This document shows, piece after piece, positions 1-8,275 of a DNA stretch of 64,000 nt. The notes beneath the pieces are model-generated. The model was given only the letters and a program-made list of their open reading frames with translations. It made no database searches and was not told where the DNA came from. The DNA comes from an uncultured Peptococcaceae bacterium (GTDB lineage: Bacteria; Bacillota; Peptococcia; Peptococcales; Peptococcaceae): assembly GCA_900552455.1 (NCBI GenBank), contig URZX01000010.1, positions 9,475 to 73,474 of the forward strand, in the 5' to 3' direction. The translations under genes were made by a program, and so were the position numbers. The stretch's first letter is position 1. Each line of letters begins with the position of its first letter.

Positions 1-427
1 TCATGTAGCGATGGGTGGAAAACGTTTCGTTGGCCGGAATGTGGGTGTGGCCGTGGAGCAGGATCGTGCGCGGAGTGGCCAGCGGCGGCAGGCTGTGGTT
101 GTTGTAGCGATGGCCGTGGGTGACGAAAACCGGCGTGTTTTCGAGCCAGAGATAGGTGTAGTCGGCCATGCATGGGAATTCGAGCATCATCTGGTCGACT
201 TCCGCTTCGCAGTTGCCGCGCACGGCGATGATGTGTTCCTTGTGTTCGTTCAGGAGGGCGCTGACGATCTTGGGATCGTATTCGCCAGGCAGATTGTTGC
301 GTGGGCCGTGGTAGAGCAGGTCGCCGAGGAGCACGAGCATGTCGGCGCCTTCTGCGGCGAAACGCTCAAGCAGCTGGCGCGTGCAGGAGCCGCTGCCGTG
401 GAGATCGGATGCGATGAGGTATTTCAT
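1..427 (-). CDS. yfcE: YfcE-type metallophosphoesterase (3' end outside window)
   Basis: The minus-strand reading frame begins at 427 with MKYLIASDLHGS and runs off the window, so only about 142 residues are visible. It shows the calcineurin-like phosphoesterase metal motifs in order: SDLHG near residue 7, GDLLYHGPRN near 39, RGNCE near 70, and THGH plus HGHTHIP towards the visible end. Family members hydrolyse phosphodiester or model phosphomonoester substrates with two metal ions in the cytoplasm. A GAAAGGA ribosome site lies about 6 nt before the ATG. It follows the MFS gene by 18 bp and is probably cotranscribed with it. The natural substrate is not known from the sequence. Confidence 0.88.
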   Translation of the reverse strand, partial: MKYLIASDLHGSGSCTRQLLERFAAEGADMLVLLGDLLYHGPRNNLPGEYDPKIVSALLNEHKEHIIAVRGNCEAEVDQMMLEFPCMADYTYLWLENTPVFVTHGHRYNNHSLPPLATPRTILLHGHTHIPANETFSTHRYM

Positions 428-445
428 GGAAAGTTCCTTTCTATA

Positions 446-1615
446 TCATATGGTAGATTTTTTCGACGGATGGAAGCGCAGAACGAGCACCGTGGCGATG
501 ACGATGAAGATAATGAGCAGCAGATACATCATGCGGAAACCGAGCATGTCGCTGAGCGTGCCAGCCAGCAGCGCGCCAAAACCGATGCCCAGGTCAAAGC
601 CGATGAAGAAGGTGCCGTTGGCAGCGCCGAAACGCTCGCTTGGCGCGTTCATCACAGACAGGCTCTGCATCGTCGTCTGTGCGCCGCCAAAGCCAGAGCC
701 GTAGAGAAAACCGCTCAAAAGGAGCATCGGCAGATTTTGCGCGAACGCCAGGAGCAGCATCGCTGCCAGCATGAAAACGAGGGATGGCAGCGTTGTCGCG
801 ATGACGCCAAAGCGATCGATGGCGTGGCCAATGAAGGCGCGCACGAGCAGCAGCCCGATGGCGTAGATCGTGAAGAAATAGCCCGTGTTGCCGAGGCCGA
901 GGGTTGTGCCATAGAGTGGCACGTAGGTTGTCACGGCGCTCATTGTGAGGGTGATAAAGCCCATGATCACCGCCGGCAGCACAGCACTTTTTTCAAAAAT
1001 GTCGCGTTTGTCGCGCTTTTTCGACTGGCGCTCCACCGGCGTTTCCTGCTGCAGCGTGCGGTCGAACGGGAAGAAAAATCCCTGCGCCAACGCCACCACG
1101 AGAAAAGCCGAGCTGATGTGGATCATGGTCGCAAAACCGACGCTGTCCATGAGCTCAACTGCCAGCGCCGGCGCCACAGCCAGCGCCAGCGACATCGACA
1201 TGCCGAAGATGCCGATGCCTGTGCCGGTGAGATGGCGCGGAATGATGTCCGTGGCGATCGTGGAGGTCGACGTCGAAGCGAAGCTCCAGTCGATCCCGTG
1301 GAGCACGCGCAGGATCAGGATCAATGCGATCGTCGTCATGAACGAGTAGCAGAAGATCAGCACCGCGAGCAGGATCATACTAATGAAGAAAACACCACGG
1401 CGGCCGAAATGGTCCAGCACATCTCCGGCGATCGGGCGGATGATCACCGAGCCCACCGTGAAAATACTGATGCAGACCCCCGTCATCGTTTCGCTGATGC
1501 CGAGATCTTGGAAATACAGCGGCAGCGACGGGTTGATCATGTTGAAGCTGAGAAAGATCAGAAAGTTGATGCCCATGATCATGATGAATGGGCGCGTCCA
1601 GAGCTTTTGTGCCAT
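446..1615 (-). CDS. MFS transporter
   Basis: A 389-residue integral membrane protein with about 12 hydrophobic segments, the usual length for a major facilitator superfamily carrier. The motif between segments 2 and 3 reads GDVLDHFGRRGVF, close to the MFS G-x3-D-R-x-G-R-R signature, and a related copy (GHAIDRFG) follows in the second half. It most resembles drug or sugar efflux-type MFS proteins, but substrate cannot be assigned. The start codon overlaps the stop of the upstream glucosaminidase gene by 1 bp (TAATG), so the two are translationally coupled. The gene lies between a cell-wall hydrolase and a phosphoesterase, which gives no clear functional hint. Confidence 0.85.
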   Translation of the reverse strand: MAQKLWTRPFIMIMGINFLIFLSFNMINPSLPLYFQDLGISETMTGVCISIFTVGSVIIRPIAGDVLDHFGRRGVFFISMILLAVLIFCYSFMTTIALILILRVLHGIDWSFASTSTSTIATDIIPRHLTGTGIGIFGMSMSLALAVAPALAVELMDSVGFATMIHISSAFLVVALAQGFFFPFDRTLQQETPVERQSKKRDKRDIFEKSAVLPAVIMGFITLTMSAVTTYVPLYGTTLGLGNTGYFFTIYAIGLLLVRAFIGHAIDRFGVIATTLPSLVFMLAAMLLLAFAQNLPMLLLSGFLYGSGFGGAQTTMQSLSVMNAPSERFGAANGTFFIGFDLGIGFGALLAGTLSDMLGFRMMYLLLIIFIVIATVLVLRFHPSKKSTI

Positions 1616-2412
1616 TATTTGCCCTCTCCTTCCTCAGAGGTCGTCTCGGAGGACGCCGCGTCAGATTTTTGGCTGCCAGGCGTCTCCATCGGGTCGAAAC
1701 GTGTGAGATTGTATTCGTTGATCACCGAGATCACCTTGCTGGCGTAATACGGATCCGTCGCGTAGCCGCCTTCCTGCAGCGCACGCGCAGCGACCGCCGG
1801 TGATTTGGCGCCGACAGCGTCAGCATAATTTTCGTTGGAGACAATGAGCTCGGCATAGTCCTCGAAGCAGTCTGCCGGACTTGAGTAGACACAGAAATAA
1901 TCGCGGATCGTCGTTTCTGTGCCGTCGTAGTATTCCGTTGTCGCAAGTTTAACACTGCGGTGATGACCGTGGGCTTTGATGCCGAAATAATTATTATAAT
2001 CGAATGAGAGCTGAGACTCGCCAAAATTACTTTCCAAAGCCGCCTGTGCCAGCATCACCGAAGGATAGAGACCCGTGTCGTCGTATTTTTCGGCGATCGG
2101 CCCCAGCGCGTTGAAAAAGCTGGACGGATCCCCCACCTGGTAGGTCACATCCGCACTTTTTGGCTGTTCCACATATTCCGTCAGGCCGATCAGATTGATC
2201 GCACACAGCGCCAAAAACACCGCGATCGCAAAGACGAACGTGTTCATCACCGTGTCTGCCCGCCGCGGCTTGCGACGTTTCGCCGGGCGACGTTTGGCAG
2301 CGGCCGACGGCTTGTGCGCTTTGTGCGACGTCGTCGCGCTTTTGCGCGCGTTCGCAGTGCGCGTTCCTGACGACCGTTTTTTTGTAGGCGCAGAAGATTT
2401 GCGCGGGCTCAT
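1615..2412 (-). CDS. Membrane-anchored glucosaminidase-domain cell-wall hydrolase
   Basis: A 265-residue protein. The first 55 residues are very basic (Lys/Arg/Ala-rich) and cytoplasmic, followed by one hydrophobic segment (about 56-75) that should anchor it in the membrane. The outer part (about 95-245) is a glucosaminidase (FlgJ/LytD-like) domain. The signature AQAALESNFGES carries the probable catalytic Glu; FGIKA and the RDYF-YSSPADCFEDYAEL segment are typical of the fold. Such enzymes cleave the N-acetylglucosaminyl bond of peptidoglycan during wall turnover. A short Ser/Glu-rich tail ends the protein. A GAGGAG-type ribosome site precedes the ATG. A role in growth or division is inferred from the family. 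Confidence 0.85.
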   Translation of the reverse strand: MSPRKSSAPTKKRSSGTRTANARKSATTSHKAHKPSAAAKRRPAKRRKPRRADTVMNTFVFAIAVFLALCAINLIGLTEYVEQPKSADVTYQVGDPSSFFNALGPIAEKYDDTGLYPSVMLAQAALESNFGESQLSFDYNNYFGIKAHGHHRSVKLATTEYYDGTETTIRDYFCVYSSPADCFEDYAELIVSNENYADAVGAKSPAVAARALQEGGYATDPYYASKVISVINEYNLTRFDPMETPGSQKSDAASSETTSEEGEGK

Positions 2413-2496
2413 GCATTCACACTCCTCTCTTGTGAGACATCTATATATTATATCATGCCTGGAAAATTAGCGCAAATTTTCGCCGCCTGAGAAACG

Positions 2497-2526
2497 AAAG
2501 CCCGCTGGCGATTTTCGCCAGCGGGC
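2497..2526 (-). terminator. Rho-independent terminator
   Basis: A perfect 12-bp stem (arms 2500-2511 and 2515-2526, 3-nt loop) is followed on the minus strand by TTTCGTTTCT. It sits just downstream of the DUF3990-partner gene and ends that transcript. Confidence 0.75.
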
Positions 2527-2531
2527 GCAGT

Positions 2532-2975
2532 TTACGCGCAGATCTCGCCAGCCTCGTAGCAGGCGTAGATGTAATCGCGGGATTGGTAGTAGAAATCTGT
2601 ATTGTAGTTGGAGATGGCAGCATCGATCCAGGAAGTGTAGACTTCGATCAGCCGTGGAATGATCTGCGCTTCGTCGTCGCCGCAGACATCTTCGATCAGT
2701 CGCGCATAGACCTCGCCAATCGTCCAGTAATCCGGCACCGTGTAACGGCAGGCGCCGACGTTGTCGAAATCGCCGACAGGCACCTCGCGCATAGTGATAA
2801 AATCATCGGCTGTTTTCTCGATCGGCTCGCAGTGAAAAACATCCGCGTAGGCATAAATGCGTGCGATCGCTTTTTCGCCCAGCGCGCGCACCACTTCGCA
2901 GCGCGGCAGTTTCTGTTGTCGGCCGATGAACTCGATGAGGCTGCAGGTGTAAAAAAGCGCGCTGTTATTTTTCAT
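2532..2975 (-). CDS. Partner protein of DUF3990 (DUF3791-like N-terminus)
   Basis: A 147-residue acidic protein starting NSALFYTCSLIEFIGR. From memory this segment is characteristic of a small clostridial protein regularly encoded beside DUF3990. ATG 2975 is preferred over the in-frame GTG at 2978, because the AAAGGAGGT site then sits 5 nt away instead of 2. The gene overlaps the end of the DUF3990 gene by 11 bp, so the two should be made together. No catalytic motif is seen. By position and stoichiometry it could neutralise, or be the target of, the ADP-ribosyltransferase-like partner. That role is inferred only. Confidence 0.7.
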   Translation of the reverse strand: MKNNSALFYTCSLIEFIGRQQKLPRCEVVRALGEKAIARIYAYADVFHCEPIEKTADDFITMREVPVGDFDNVGACRYTVPDYWTIGEVYARLIEDVCGDDEAQIIPRLIEVYTSWIDAAISNYNTDFYYQSRDYIYACYEAGEICA

Positions 2976-3441
2976 CACGAACCTCCTTTGCCTGTAGAAA
3001 TGTCAACGTAGCCAGAGCACGCGCAGTATGGAAGCTGATCTGATGCGTTGGATGTTTGAATCTTGCCAGCGCCCAAAACGCCTCACGGCTGATTTTTCCG
3101 TCGACGAAATTCTGTACATAGTTGAAGATCGTGTCATTGGCCATAGGACCTTCTACGATATCGTAATCATGCGCACGTCCTAGGCGGCAGGCGACGATAA
3201 AATCCAGCCATTCTTCTGTCATTTCCGGAAAGCGCTTAATACGCAGAGCAGGATCTGGCGTGAACCGATACGTATTCAAATAGCCAACGCCATCAAAGCG
3301 CGTTGCCCAACGAATGGCTTGCTCCGGCAGCAGTGTGCAGTAAAATCTAAAGTAGAAGTCCTTGTTGTATTTCGGGATACGGATCTCTGGTGATTCTACG
3401 ATCGTTTTGCTGCCATGATATAAGATCGATGTTTCGCTCAT
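2965..3441 (-). CDS. DUF3990 family protein (ADP-ribosyltransferase-like)
   Basis: A 158-residue protein with the DUF3990 opening LYHGSKTIVESPEI, then KYNKDFYFRFYCTLLPEQAIRWA. DUF3990 belongs to the ADP-ribosyltransferase superfamily, whose members bind NAD and modify proteins or nucleic acids; some are toxins. In most relatives the phrase after the Lys is DFG-GFY-T; here it is DFYFRFYCT, a small departure. The start at 3441 was chosen because a GAGGGAG site lies just upstream and the protein then begins MSETSILYHG, as in the family. The gene overlaps its downstream partner, a layout like toxin-antitoxin or effector-immunity pairs. Activity is not shown by the sequence alone. Confidence 0.75.
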   Translation of the reverse strand: MSETSILYHGSKTIVESPEIRIPKYNKDFYFRFYCTLLPEQAIRWATRFDGVGYLNTYRFTPDPALRIKRFPEMTEEWLDFIVACRLGRAHDYDIVEGPMANDTIFNYVQNFVDGKISREAFWALARFKHPTHQISFHTARALATLTFLQAKEVRDEK

Positions 3442-3538
3442 CGTTTTCTCCCTCCTGTAGAAAGCAACCGTTCTACCATAAGTGTAACATATCTGTGCGC
3501 ACAAAAAAAGCGTCGACCATATCACCGCAGAGGCAGCT

Positions 3539-4174
3539 TCAAATGTATTCGGACGGTAAACGGTCAATCCTTCCAGCCTGGATGGCTGGAATATGCTGCT
3601 TGATTTTTTCTTCGGGCCAGTCCCACCATCGGGCCTCCAATAAAGCTGAGATGGTGTCCTCCGCGAAACGTTTGCGGATCGTTTTCGCGGGAACGCCGCC
3701 AACAATCGTATAAGGCGGCACATCTTTTGTTACAATGGCGCGCGTGCCAATGATCGCACCATCTCCAATGGTAACACCGGATAGGATCACCGCCTCATAA
3801 CCGATCCACACATCGTTGCCGATGACAATATCTCCTTTATTGTCCCAGGCAGTTGTGATGTCCTGGACATCCAGTCCCCATTCCTCAAAAAAGATCGGGA
3901 ATGGATAGGTGGATAAGGACGTTTGTGTGTGGTTGGCGCTGGTGAACAAAAACTTTGCGCCGCAGGCGATGGAGCAAAATTTTCCGATCACAAGTTTATC
4001 GTGGTTGATCGGATAGTGGTACAGCACATTGTTTTTCTCAAACTGTCGCGGGTCGTTGACAAAATCGTTGTAGATGGTAAAATCTCCGACGCAGATGTTA
4101 GGATTGTTGATGACATTTTTCAAATAAACGGTGTCGTGGTCGTCTGTGCGCGGATAAATGCATTCTGGATTCAT
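3539..4174 (-). CDS. Vat/CatB-type xenobiotic O-acetyltransferase
   Basis: A 211-residue left-handed beta-helix acetyltransferase with hexapeptide repeats (GDIVIGNDVWIGYEAVI, GVTIGDGAIIGTRAIV) and the end motif VVGG-type PAKTIRKRF. The SANHTQ segment carries the His that is catalytic in the Vat and CatB families, and the N-terminal VLYHYP-HDKLVIGKFCSI block is typical of Vat enzymes. Relatives acetylate streptogramin A or chloramphenicol using acetyl-CoA. The length matches the family. Whether this copy confers resistance or acts on an endogenous substrate cannot be decided here. Start ATG 4174 follows an AAAGGA site; the gene lies 13 bp after the upstream hydrolase gene, so the two may be cotranscribed. 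Confidence 0.8.
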   Translation of the reverse strand: MNPECIYPRTDDHDTVYLKNVINNPNICVGDFTIYNDFVNDPRQFEKNNVLYHYPINHDKLVIGKFCSIACGAKFLFTSANHTQTSLSTYPFPIFFEEWGLDVQDITTAWDNKGDIVIGNDVWIGYEAVILSGVTIGDGAIIGTRAIVTKDVPPYTIVGGVPAKTIRKRFAEDTISALLEARWWDWPEEKIKQHIPAIQAGRIDRLPSEYI

Positions 4175-4187
4175 GGTTTTTGTCCTT

Positions 4188-4892
4188 TCAAGGCTGTGAA
4201 AATGCGTGGCGTTTGATCTGCGAAAAATCGTTGTTCTGCACATAATAAACAGCGCGCTCCGTTGCTGAATAAACGAACGAAACTCTGGTTGCCCACATTC
4301 CTTCCTGGCGGACAGCCTGCAGAACAGAAAACGCATCAGTGACGGTGAACTGTTTTCCAAATGTGTTCAGAAGTTGCGCAGCCCTTTCGTAGCGGTCATC
4401 TCCCGGCACAAGGAAGGGGCGCGTGCTTTCCGGCGCAAGGACAGAGTAATTTGTGATCAGCGCGTAACGGCCACGCTCTTCCCGCCAGCCAACGCCGGGC
4501 TCAATGATCAGTGTTCGCCCCTGCTGGTCAGACAGCAGGGCTTGCATGGTGGCATCTGGAGCGTAAACGATCTTTCGGTTCCGCAGCAGCTGCAGTGCAT
4601 CGTCAAAAGTGATCTTTGCTTGAACAAACTGCTCCGTCAGGTCTGCGATCGTCGTGCAGTCTTTGCCATCCGGATAGACTCCTTCCGGATTTCCGTGAAC
4701 ATACAACAAGGTTCCGACATTTCCGTTGCGGTTCACGCCGTGATAGGAGTGGCGCACGCCATCAGGACGCAGGATGCCGATATAGAAGCAGTCCTTCTCC
4801 TTTATGATTTTGTGATTCCATACGTCAAGGTCGATATCAAAATTGAATCCAGTGATCACATCATCACCGCGATAGACGAATCGTGTACACAT
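4188..4892 (-). CDS. Linear amide C-N hydrolase (choloylglycine hydrolase-like Ntn family)
   Basis: A 234-residue protein beginning MCTRF, so Cys2 becomes the N-terminal nucleophile after Met removal, as in choloylglycine hydrolases, penicillin V acylase and related linear-amide hydrolases. The GVNRNGN segment and ALITNYSVL (carrying the expected oxyanion Asn) fit the fold. It is much shorter than bile salt hydrolases (about 315-325). The Arg of their G-R-N-M-D motif is Phe here (GFNFD), so bile salt deconjugation should not be assumed. A GAGGAGGA site precedes the ATG. Cytoplasmic, no signal peptide. N-acyl amino acid or acyl-lactone cleavage is possible, but the substrate is unknown. Confidence 0.78.
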   Translation of the reverse strand: MCTRFVYRGDDVITGFNFDIDLDVWNHKIIKEKDCFYIGILRPDGVRHSYHGVNRNGNVGTLLYVHGNPEGVYPDGKDCTTIADLTEQFVQAKITFDDALQLLRNRKIVYAPDATMQALLSDQQGRTLIIEPGVGWREERGRYALITNYSVLAPESTRPFLVPGDDRYERAAQLLNTFGKQFTVTDAFSVLQAVRQEGMWATRVSFVYSATERAVYYVQNNDFSQIKRHAFSQP

Positions 4893-5029
4893 GGTTGTTT
4901 CCTCCTCTTGCAGATATTTTTTCTTATAGCATACTGCTCGCGTGGTAGCGCTTCTATCCACCAGATAATACCGAAGCAATCTGTATACAACACAAAAGCA
5001 GGAGCTGCATTTTTGCCGCTCCTGCCTGT

Positions 5030-5293
5030 TCATTTCTGATAGATGATTTTGCGAATGGCCGATACAGACAGGAAATATTTTTCCGCCAACGCTTCCATAG
5101 AGCTTCCGTTTTGAAATTCCTCTACGATTTTGCGGTTCCGTTGCTGTAATTCCTGTCGATAGCCAGAAGCTTCTCCCCATCGCTTTTTCTGCGCCTGGTC
5201 GGCTGGGATATATAGATAGCCACCTTGCACATAACGCTGCAATTCTTTGACCAGCGCATCGGGAAGAAGATCTTTTGCATTGATGTATTTCAT
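5030..5293 (-). CDS. CD3324 family small DNA-binding protein
   Basis: An 87-residue protein that opens MKYINAKDLLPDALVKELQ and contains YVQGGYLYIP, the hallmark of the CD3324 family common in Clostridia. The C-terminal half (about 50-87) is a helix-turn-helix of the Mor/sigma-70 region 4 type (SMEALAEKYFLSVSAIRKIIY). Family members are presumed transcription regulators with unknown targets. ATG 5293 is chosen because a GGAGGAAG site lies upstream and the family start matches; an upstream in-frame Met would add an atypical leader. Downstream lies the Ntn hydrolase gene, separated by about 137 bp. Confidence 0.75.
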   Translation of the reverse strand: MKYINAKDLLPDALVKELQRYVQGGYLYIPADQAQKKRWGEASGYRQELQQRNRKIVEEFQNGSSMEALAEKYFLSVSAIRKIIYQK

Positions 5294-5516
5294 GCGGGCT
5301 TCCTCCTTGAGATGATCGTCAAGCAGCAAAGCCAGCATCTTGATTATGCGACGATTTTTACTCCATGCAAACGTCGCGATCTACTGGCTTTGCATGGAGC
5401 CATACTTCGTTGAGTTTTGTCATTCGACACCACTTCTTTCTATATAAATAGTAGTTTTATTATATCCTGCAACAGGAGATCGCTCAATGATTTTTTGTGA
5501 ATAATATTTGTGCGCA
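5294..5516. other. Intergenic region with an 11-bp inverted repeat
   Basis: Arms CTCCATGCAAA (5361-5371) and TTTGCATGGAG (5389-5399) form a perfect inverted repeat around a 17-nt loop. Neither side carries a long T tract, so this is unlikely to be a strong terminator. A 21-codon minus-strand reading frame starting near 5424 crosses it but has no recognisable relative. No other gene is seen here. Confidence 0.4.
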
Positions 5517-5547
5517 CAAAAAAGCGCTGACCATTTGGTCAGCGCTT
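5517..5547 (-). terminator. Terminator of tRNA-Leu
   Basis: A perfect 11-bp stem (5522-5532 with 5537-5547) and 4-nt loop, followed on the minus strand by at least five T. It lies immediately after the tRNA 3' end. Confidence 0.85.
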
Positions 5548-5549
5548 GC

Positions 5550-5631
5550 TGCGGATGGAGGGACTTGAACCCACACGCCTTGCGGCATACGCACCTGAAA
5601 CGTACGCGTCTGCCTATTCCGCCACATCCGC
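5550..5631 (-). tRNA. tRNA-Leu (anticodon CAG)
   Basis: An 82-nt cloverleaf on the minus strand. The 7-bp acceptor stem (GCGGATG with CATCCGC) closes it. The anticodon arm TACGT-TTCAGGT-GCGTA gives anticodon CAG. There is a long class II variable arm, as expected for Leu, and the T loop GGTTCAAGTC. The discriminator is A. CCA is not encoded. Confidence 0.93.
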
Positions 5632-5682
5632 GAAAGTACTCTCACGAGCACTTCTATAGAATACATGATTATGGTTCGTTTG

Positions 5683-6288
5683 TCAATAGTTAATTTCAGT
5701 TCTTCCTTCGATTGCGCGCGATAATGTCATCTGGTCGGCGTATTTGATGTCGCTGCCGGCTGAAAGTCCCTGGGCGATGCGGCTGACCTTGACATCTTTG
5801 GTGTGAAGCTGGCTGATCAGGTAGAGGGTGGTGGCTTCGCCTTCGACGCTGGCGTTGAGGGCGAGGATGATCTCCTCGATGCCTTCTTCATCGATGCGGG
5901 CGAGAAGCTCCTTGATGTGGAGTTGGTCCGGGCCGACGCCATCCATTGGACTGATGACACCGCCGAGAACGTGGTAGAGGCCTTTCCAGGCTCCGCTGTG
6001 TTCGATGGCGATGATGTCACGGGCTTCTTCAACGACGCAGACGCGGTGCTTGTCGCGCTTGCTGCTTTTGCAGATCGGGCAGAGCTCTTCGTCGGTGAGA
6101 TTGAAGCAGCGTTTGCAGTAATGGATGCTGTGGCGGCCGTGGGCGATGGCATTGGCGAGGGTGTCGGAGACTTCCTCAGGCTGCTGCAGCAGATGATAGG
6201 TGAGACGCTCAGCGCCGCGGCGGCTGATGCCGGGCAGTCGCGCAAATGCGTCGATCATCTCGCCGATGGCGTCCTGGTAGGGCTGCAT
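5683..6288 (-). CDS. recR: Recombination mediator RecR
   Basis: A 201-residue protein, the usual length for RecR. It has the N-terminal helix-hairpin-helix (ARLPGISRRGAERL, about 16-29), a C4 zinc finger (CKRCFNLTDEELCPIC, about 58-73) and a Toprim domain starting VCVVEEARDIIAIE and ending with the LDAGSDIKY-like segment. With RecF/RecO it helps load RecA at gapped DNA. It is the last gene of the dnaX-ybaB-recR cluster; its ATG touches the stop of ybaB (shared base 6288), so translation is coupled. Cytoplasmic. No unusual residue seen. Confidence 0.96.
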   Translation of the reverse strand: MQPYQDAIGEMIDAFARLPGISRRGAERLTYHLLQQPEEVSDTLANAIAHGRHSIHYCKRCFNLTDEELCPICKSSKRDKHRVCVVEEARDIIAIEHSGAWKGLYHVLGGVISPMDGVGPDQLHIKELLARIDEEGIEEIILALNASVEGEATTLYLISQLHTKDVKVSRIAQGLSAGSDIKYADQMTLSRAIEGRTEINY

Positions 6289-6611
6289 CAGAAGAGCCCG
6301 CCCATGCCGCCTGGCAGCTTCATGCCTTTGGTGAGGGCGCCCATGCGTTCTTCAGAAAGCTTCTGCGCATTGGCGACGGCGTCGTTGGTGGCAGCGACGA
6401 TGAGATCCTGGAGCATTTCGATATCGTCTGGATCGACGACTTCTGGTGCGAGCTCGATGGCGAGCATCTGGTTGGCGCCATTGACGGTGACTTTGACGAC
6501 GCCGCCGCCGGCGGTGCCTTCGACTGGGGTTTTGGCGAGCTCTTCCTGGAGCTGCGCCATGTTGCGCTGCATTTTCTGCATCTGTTTCATCATGTTTTGC
6601 ATATTAGCCAT
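6288..6611 (-). CDS. YbaB/EbfC family nucleoid-associated protein
   Basis: A 107-residue protein with the Met/Gln-rich N-terminal helix ([18 protein letters not shown]) and the core segment [26 protein letters not shown] typical of YbaB/EbfC, a dimeric DNA-binding protein. It sits between dnaX and recR in the order conserved across many bacteria. Length and Gly-rich tail fit the family. A GGAGGCC site lies upstream of the ATG. It probably binds DNA around replication or repair sites. The precise role in this organism is not shown. Confidence 0.93.
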   Translation of the reverse strand: MANMQNMMKQMQKMQRNMAQLQEELAKTPVEGTAGGGVVKVTVNGANQMLAIELAPEVVDPDDIEMLQDLIVAATNDAVANAQKLSEERMGALTKGMKLPGGMGGLF

Positions 6612-6644
6612 AATTGGGCCTCCTTTAAGGTGTGTTGATTTTTG

Positions 6645-8249
6645 TCAGTGAATTTCTATGGGTACGTCCTCACCAAAAACCTGGTGGATGGCGCTGGTGA
6701 GATCGATGGATGGTTCCTGATGCTCTTCTGCTTCGAGCTCGCAGTTGAAATGGACGGGATGCGGCCAGCGTACGGCGAGCGTGTCGGCAAGGATCTTCTG
6801 ATTGTCGGCCAGGCGCATCTGTTTGCAGTTGAAGATGGCGCCGCGCGGCCAGCGCAGGGTGAGGGTGCCGGCTTCGTAGCGCACGAGTTCGGCGGGTTTG
6901 ACAAAGGCGTGGATGCGGATGCTCACGTCTTTGAGGGCTTCGACGACCTGTGGCCAGAGACGGCGCAGACTGTCGAGGGTTGCGGCGTCGTCTGCATCTG
7001 CTGCGGCGACTGGCGCTGTGCTTTCATTTGCTGCGCTGTTGCTGTCGCTGGCTGGCGTTTCGCCGGCGTGCGTGGTCTGTGGTCGTCCTGCAGGCTGCGG
7101 CTTTGCAGCAGGTGCGTTGCCGGCTGCTGGAAGATGGGCGCGCGCTTGTGGCGCGCTTTGCGCTGGACTTTCGCCAGCAAGGAGCAGCGCCATTTCCACG
7201 AGGGTGAGTTCGAGCACGAGCTCGCCGTCAGGAGCGATGCGCATGTCACGCTCGGCTTCGGCGGCTTTGGCGAGAAGCTGTTCGAGCTGGCGCAGGCTGA
7301 AACCGGCGGCCTGCTGACGCAGGGCTTCGCTCGGTGTGCTGCCGTCGGCGGTGGAGCCGACGCGCACGAGCAGGAGATCGCGCAGATAGGCGAGCAGGCT
7401 GTGCATGAGTGCGCGGCTGTCGCTGCCGCTGTAGAGCAGATTCTCGAGCTGCTGCATGAGTGCTGCGGTGTCGCCGCTTTGGAGTGCAGCGACGAGGGTG
7501 TGCAGCGTGTCGTCGTCGAGTCCGCCGATCATCTGCGTGACGGCATGGCGGTCGATCTGGTCGCCGGCAAAGGCGATCGTCTGATCGAGCAGGCTGATGG
7601 CGTCGCGCATGCCGCCAGCGGCATTTTTGGCGATCAGCGAGAGCGCTTCGTCGTCGGCGTCGATGCCTTCGCGGTCACAGATCTCGCGCAGATGCGCGGC
7701 GAGCACGGGCGTCGGGATGCGGTGAAAATCGAAACGCTGGGTGCGCGAGAGCACGGTCTTTGGCACTTTTTGCGGGTCCGTCGTGGCCAAAACAAAAAGC
7801 ACATGCTCCGGCGGTTCCTCCAATGTTTTCAAGAGCGCGTTGAAGGCTTCTGTCGTCAGCATGTGCACTTCGTCGATGATGTAGACTTTGCGTTTGCCCA
7901 TGCTTGGCGTAAAGCGCACCTGCTCACGGATGCCTCTGATCTCGTCGATGCCGCGGTTGGAGGCGGCGTCGATCTCGATCACGTCGAGAAAACGGTCTTC
8001 GTTGATGGCACGACAGTTTTCGCAGGCGTTGCAGGGTTCGCCGTCCTGCGGATCGAGACAGTTGACGGCTTTCGCGAGGATCTTTGAGGTGCTCGTTTTA
8101 CCGGTGCCGCGAGGTCCGCAGAACAGATAAGCATGGGCGAGTCTGTTTTGACGGAGGGCGTTCAAAAGCGTCTGGGAAATGGCGTCCTGTCCGATCAGCT
8201 CGGAAAAAGTCTGAGGACGATAGACGCGGTATAATGCCTGATAGCTCAT
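6645..8249 (-). CDS. dnaX: DNA polymerase III subunit gamma/tau
   Basis: A 534-residue AAA+ clamp-loader subunit. Residues about 1-220 hold the ATPase: Walker A GPRGTGKTS near 45, the four-Cys zinc motif (CLDPQDGEPCNACENC) near 64-79, Walker B VYIIDEVHMLT near 117, and the sensor SRTQRFDF. The clamp-loader collar domain follows (to about 360), then an Ala/Pro/Ser-rich linker (about 365-430) and a C-terminal domain. Together with delta subunits it loads the sliding clamp at replication forks. It is followed by ybaB and recR. No obvious A-rich slippery site for a programmed short gamma form was noticed. Confidence 0.95.
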   Translation of the reverse strand: MSYQALYRVYRPQTFSELIGQDAISQTLLNALRQNRLAHAYLFCGPRGTGKTSTSKILAKAVNCLDPQDGEPCNACENCRAINEDRFLDVIEIDAASNRGIDEIRGIREQVRFTPSMGKRKVYIIDEVHMLTTEAFNALLKTLEEPPEHVLFVLATTDPQKVPKTVLSRTQRFDFHRIPTPVLAAHLREICDREGIDADDEALSLIAKNAAGGMRDAISLLDQTIAFAGDQIDRHAVTQMIGGLDDDTLHTLVAALQSGDTAALMQQLENLLYSGSDSRALMHSLLAYLRDLLLVRVGSTADGSTPSEALRQQAAGFSLRQLEQLLAKAAEAERDMRIAPDGELVLELTLVEMALLLAGESPAQSAPQARAHLPAAGNAPAAKPQPAGRPQTTHAGETPASDSNSAANESTAPVAAADADDAATLDSLRRLWPQVVEALKDVSIRIHAFVKPAELVRYEAGTLTLRWPRGAIFNCKQMRLADNQKILADTLAVRWPHPVHFNCELEAEEHQEPSIDLTSAIHQVFGEDVPIEIH

Positions 8250-8275
8250 GGAACACCCTCCTTTGTTATGGTTGG

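Noticed and set aside
11..1747. A 578-codon plus-strand open frame
   Set aside because: It is the antisense shadow of the phosphoesterase, MFS and glucosaminidase genes; its sequence is His/Asp/Arg-rich with no domain.
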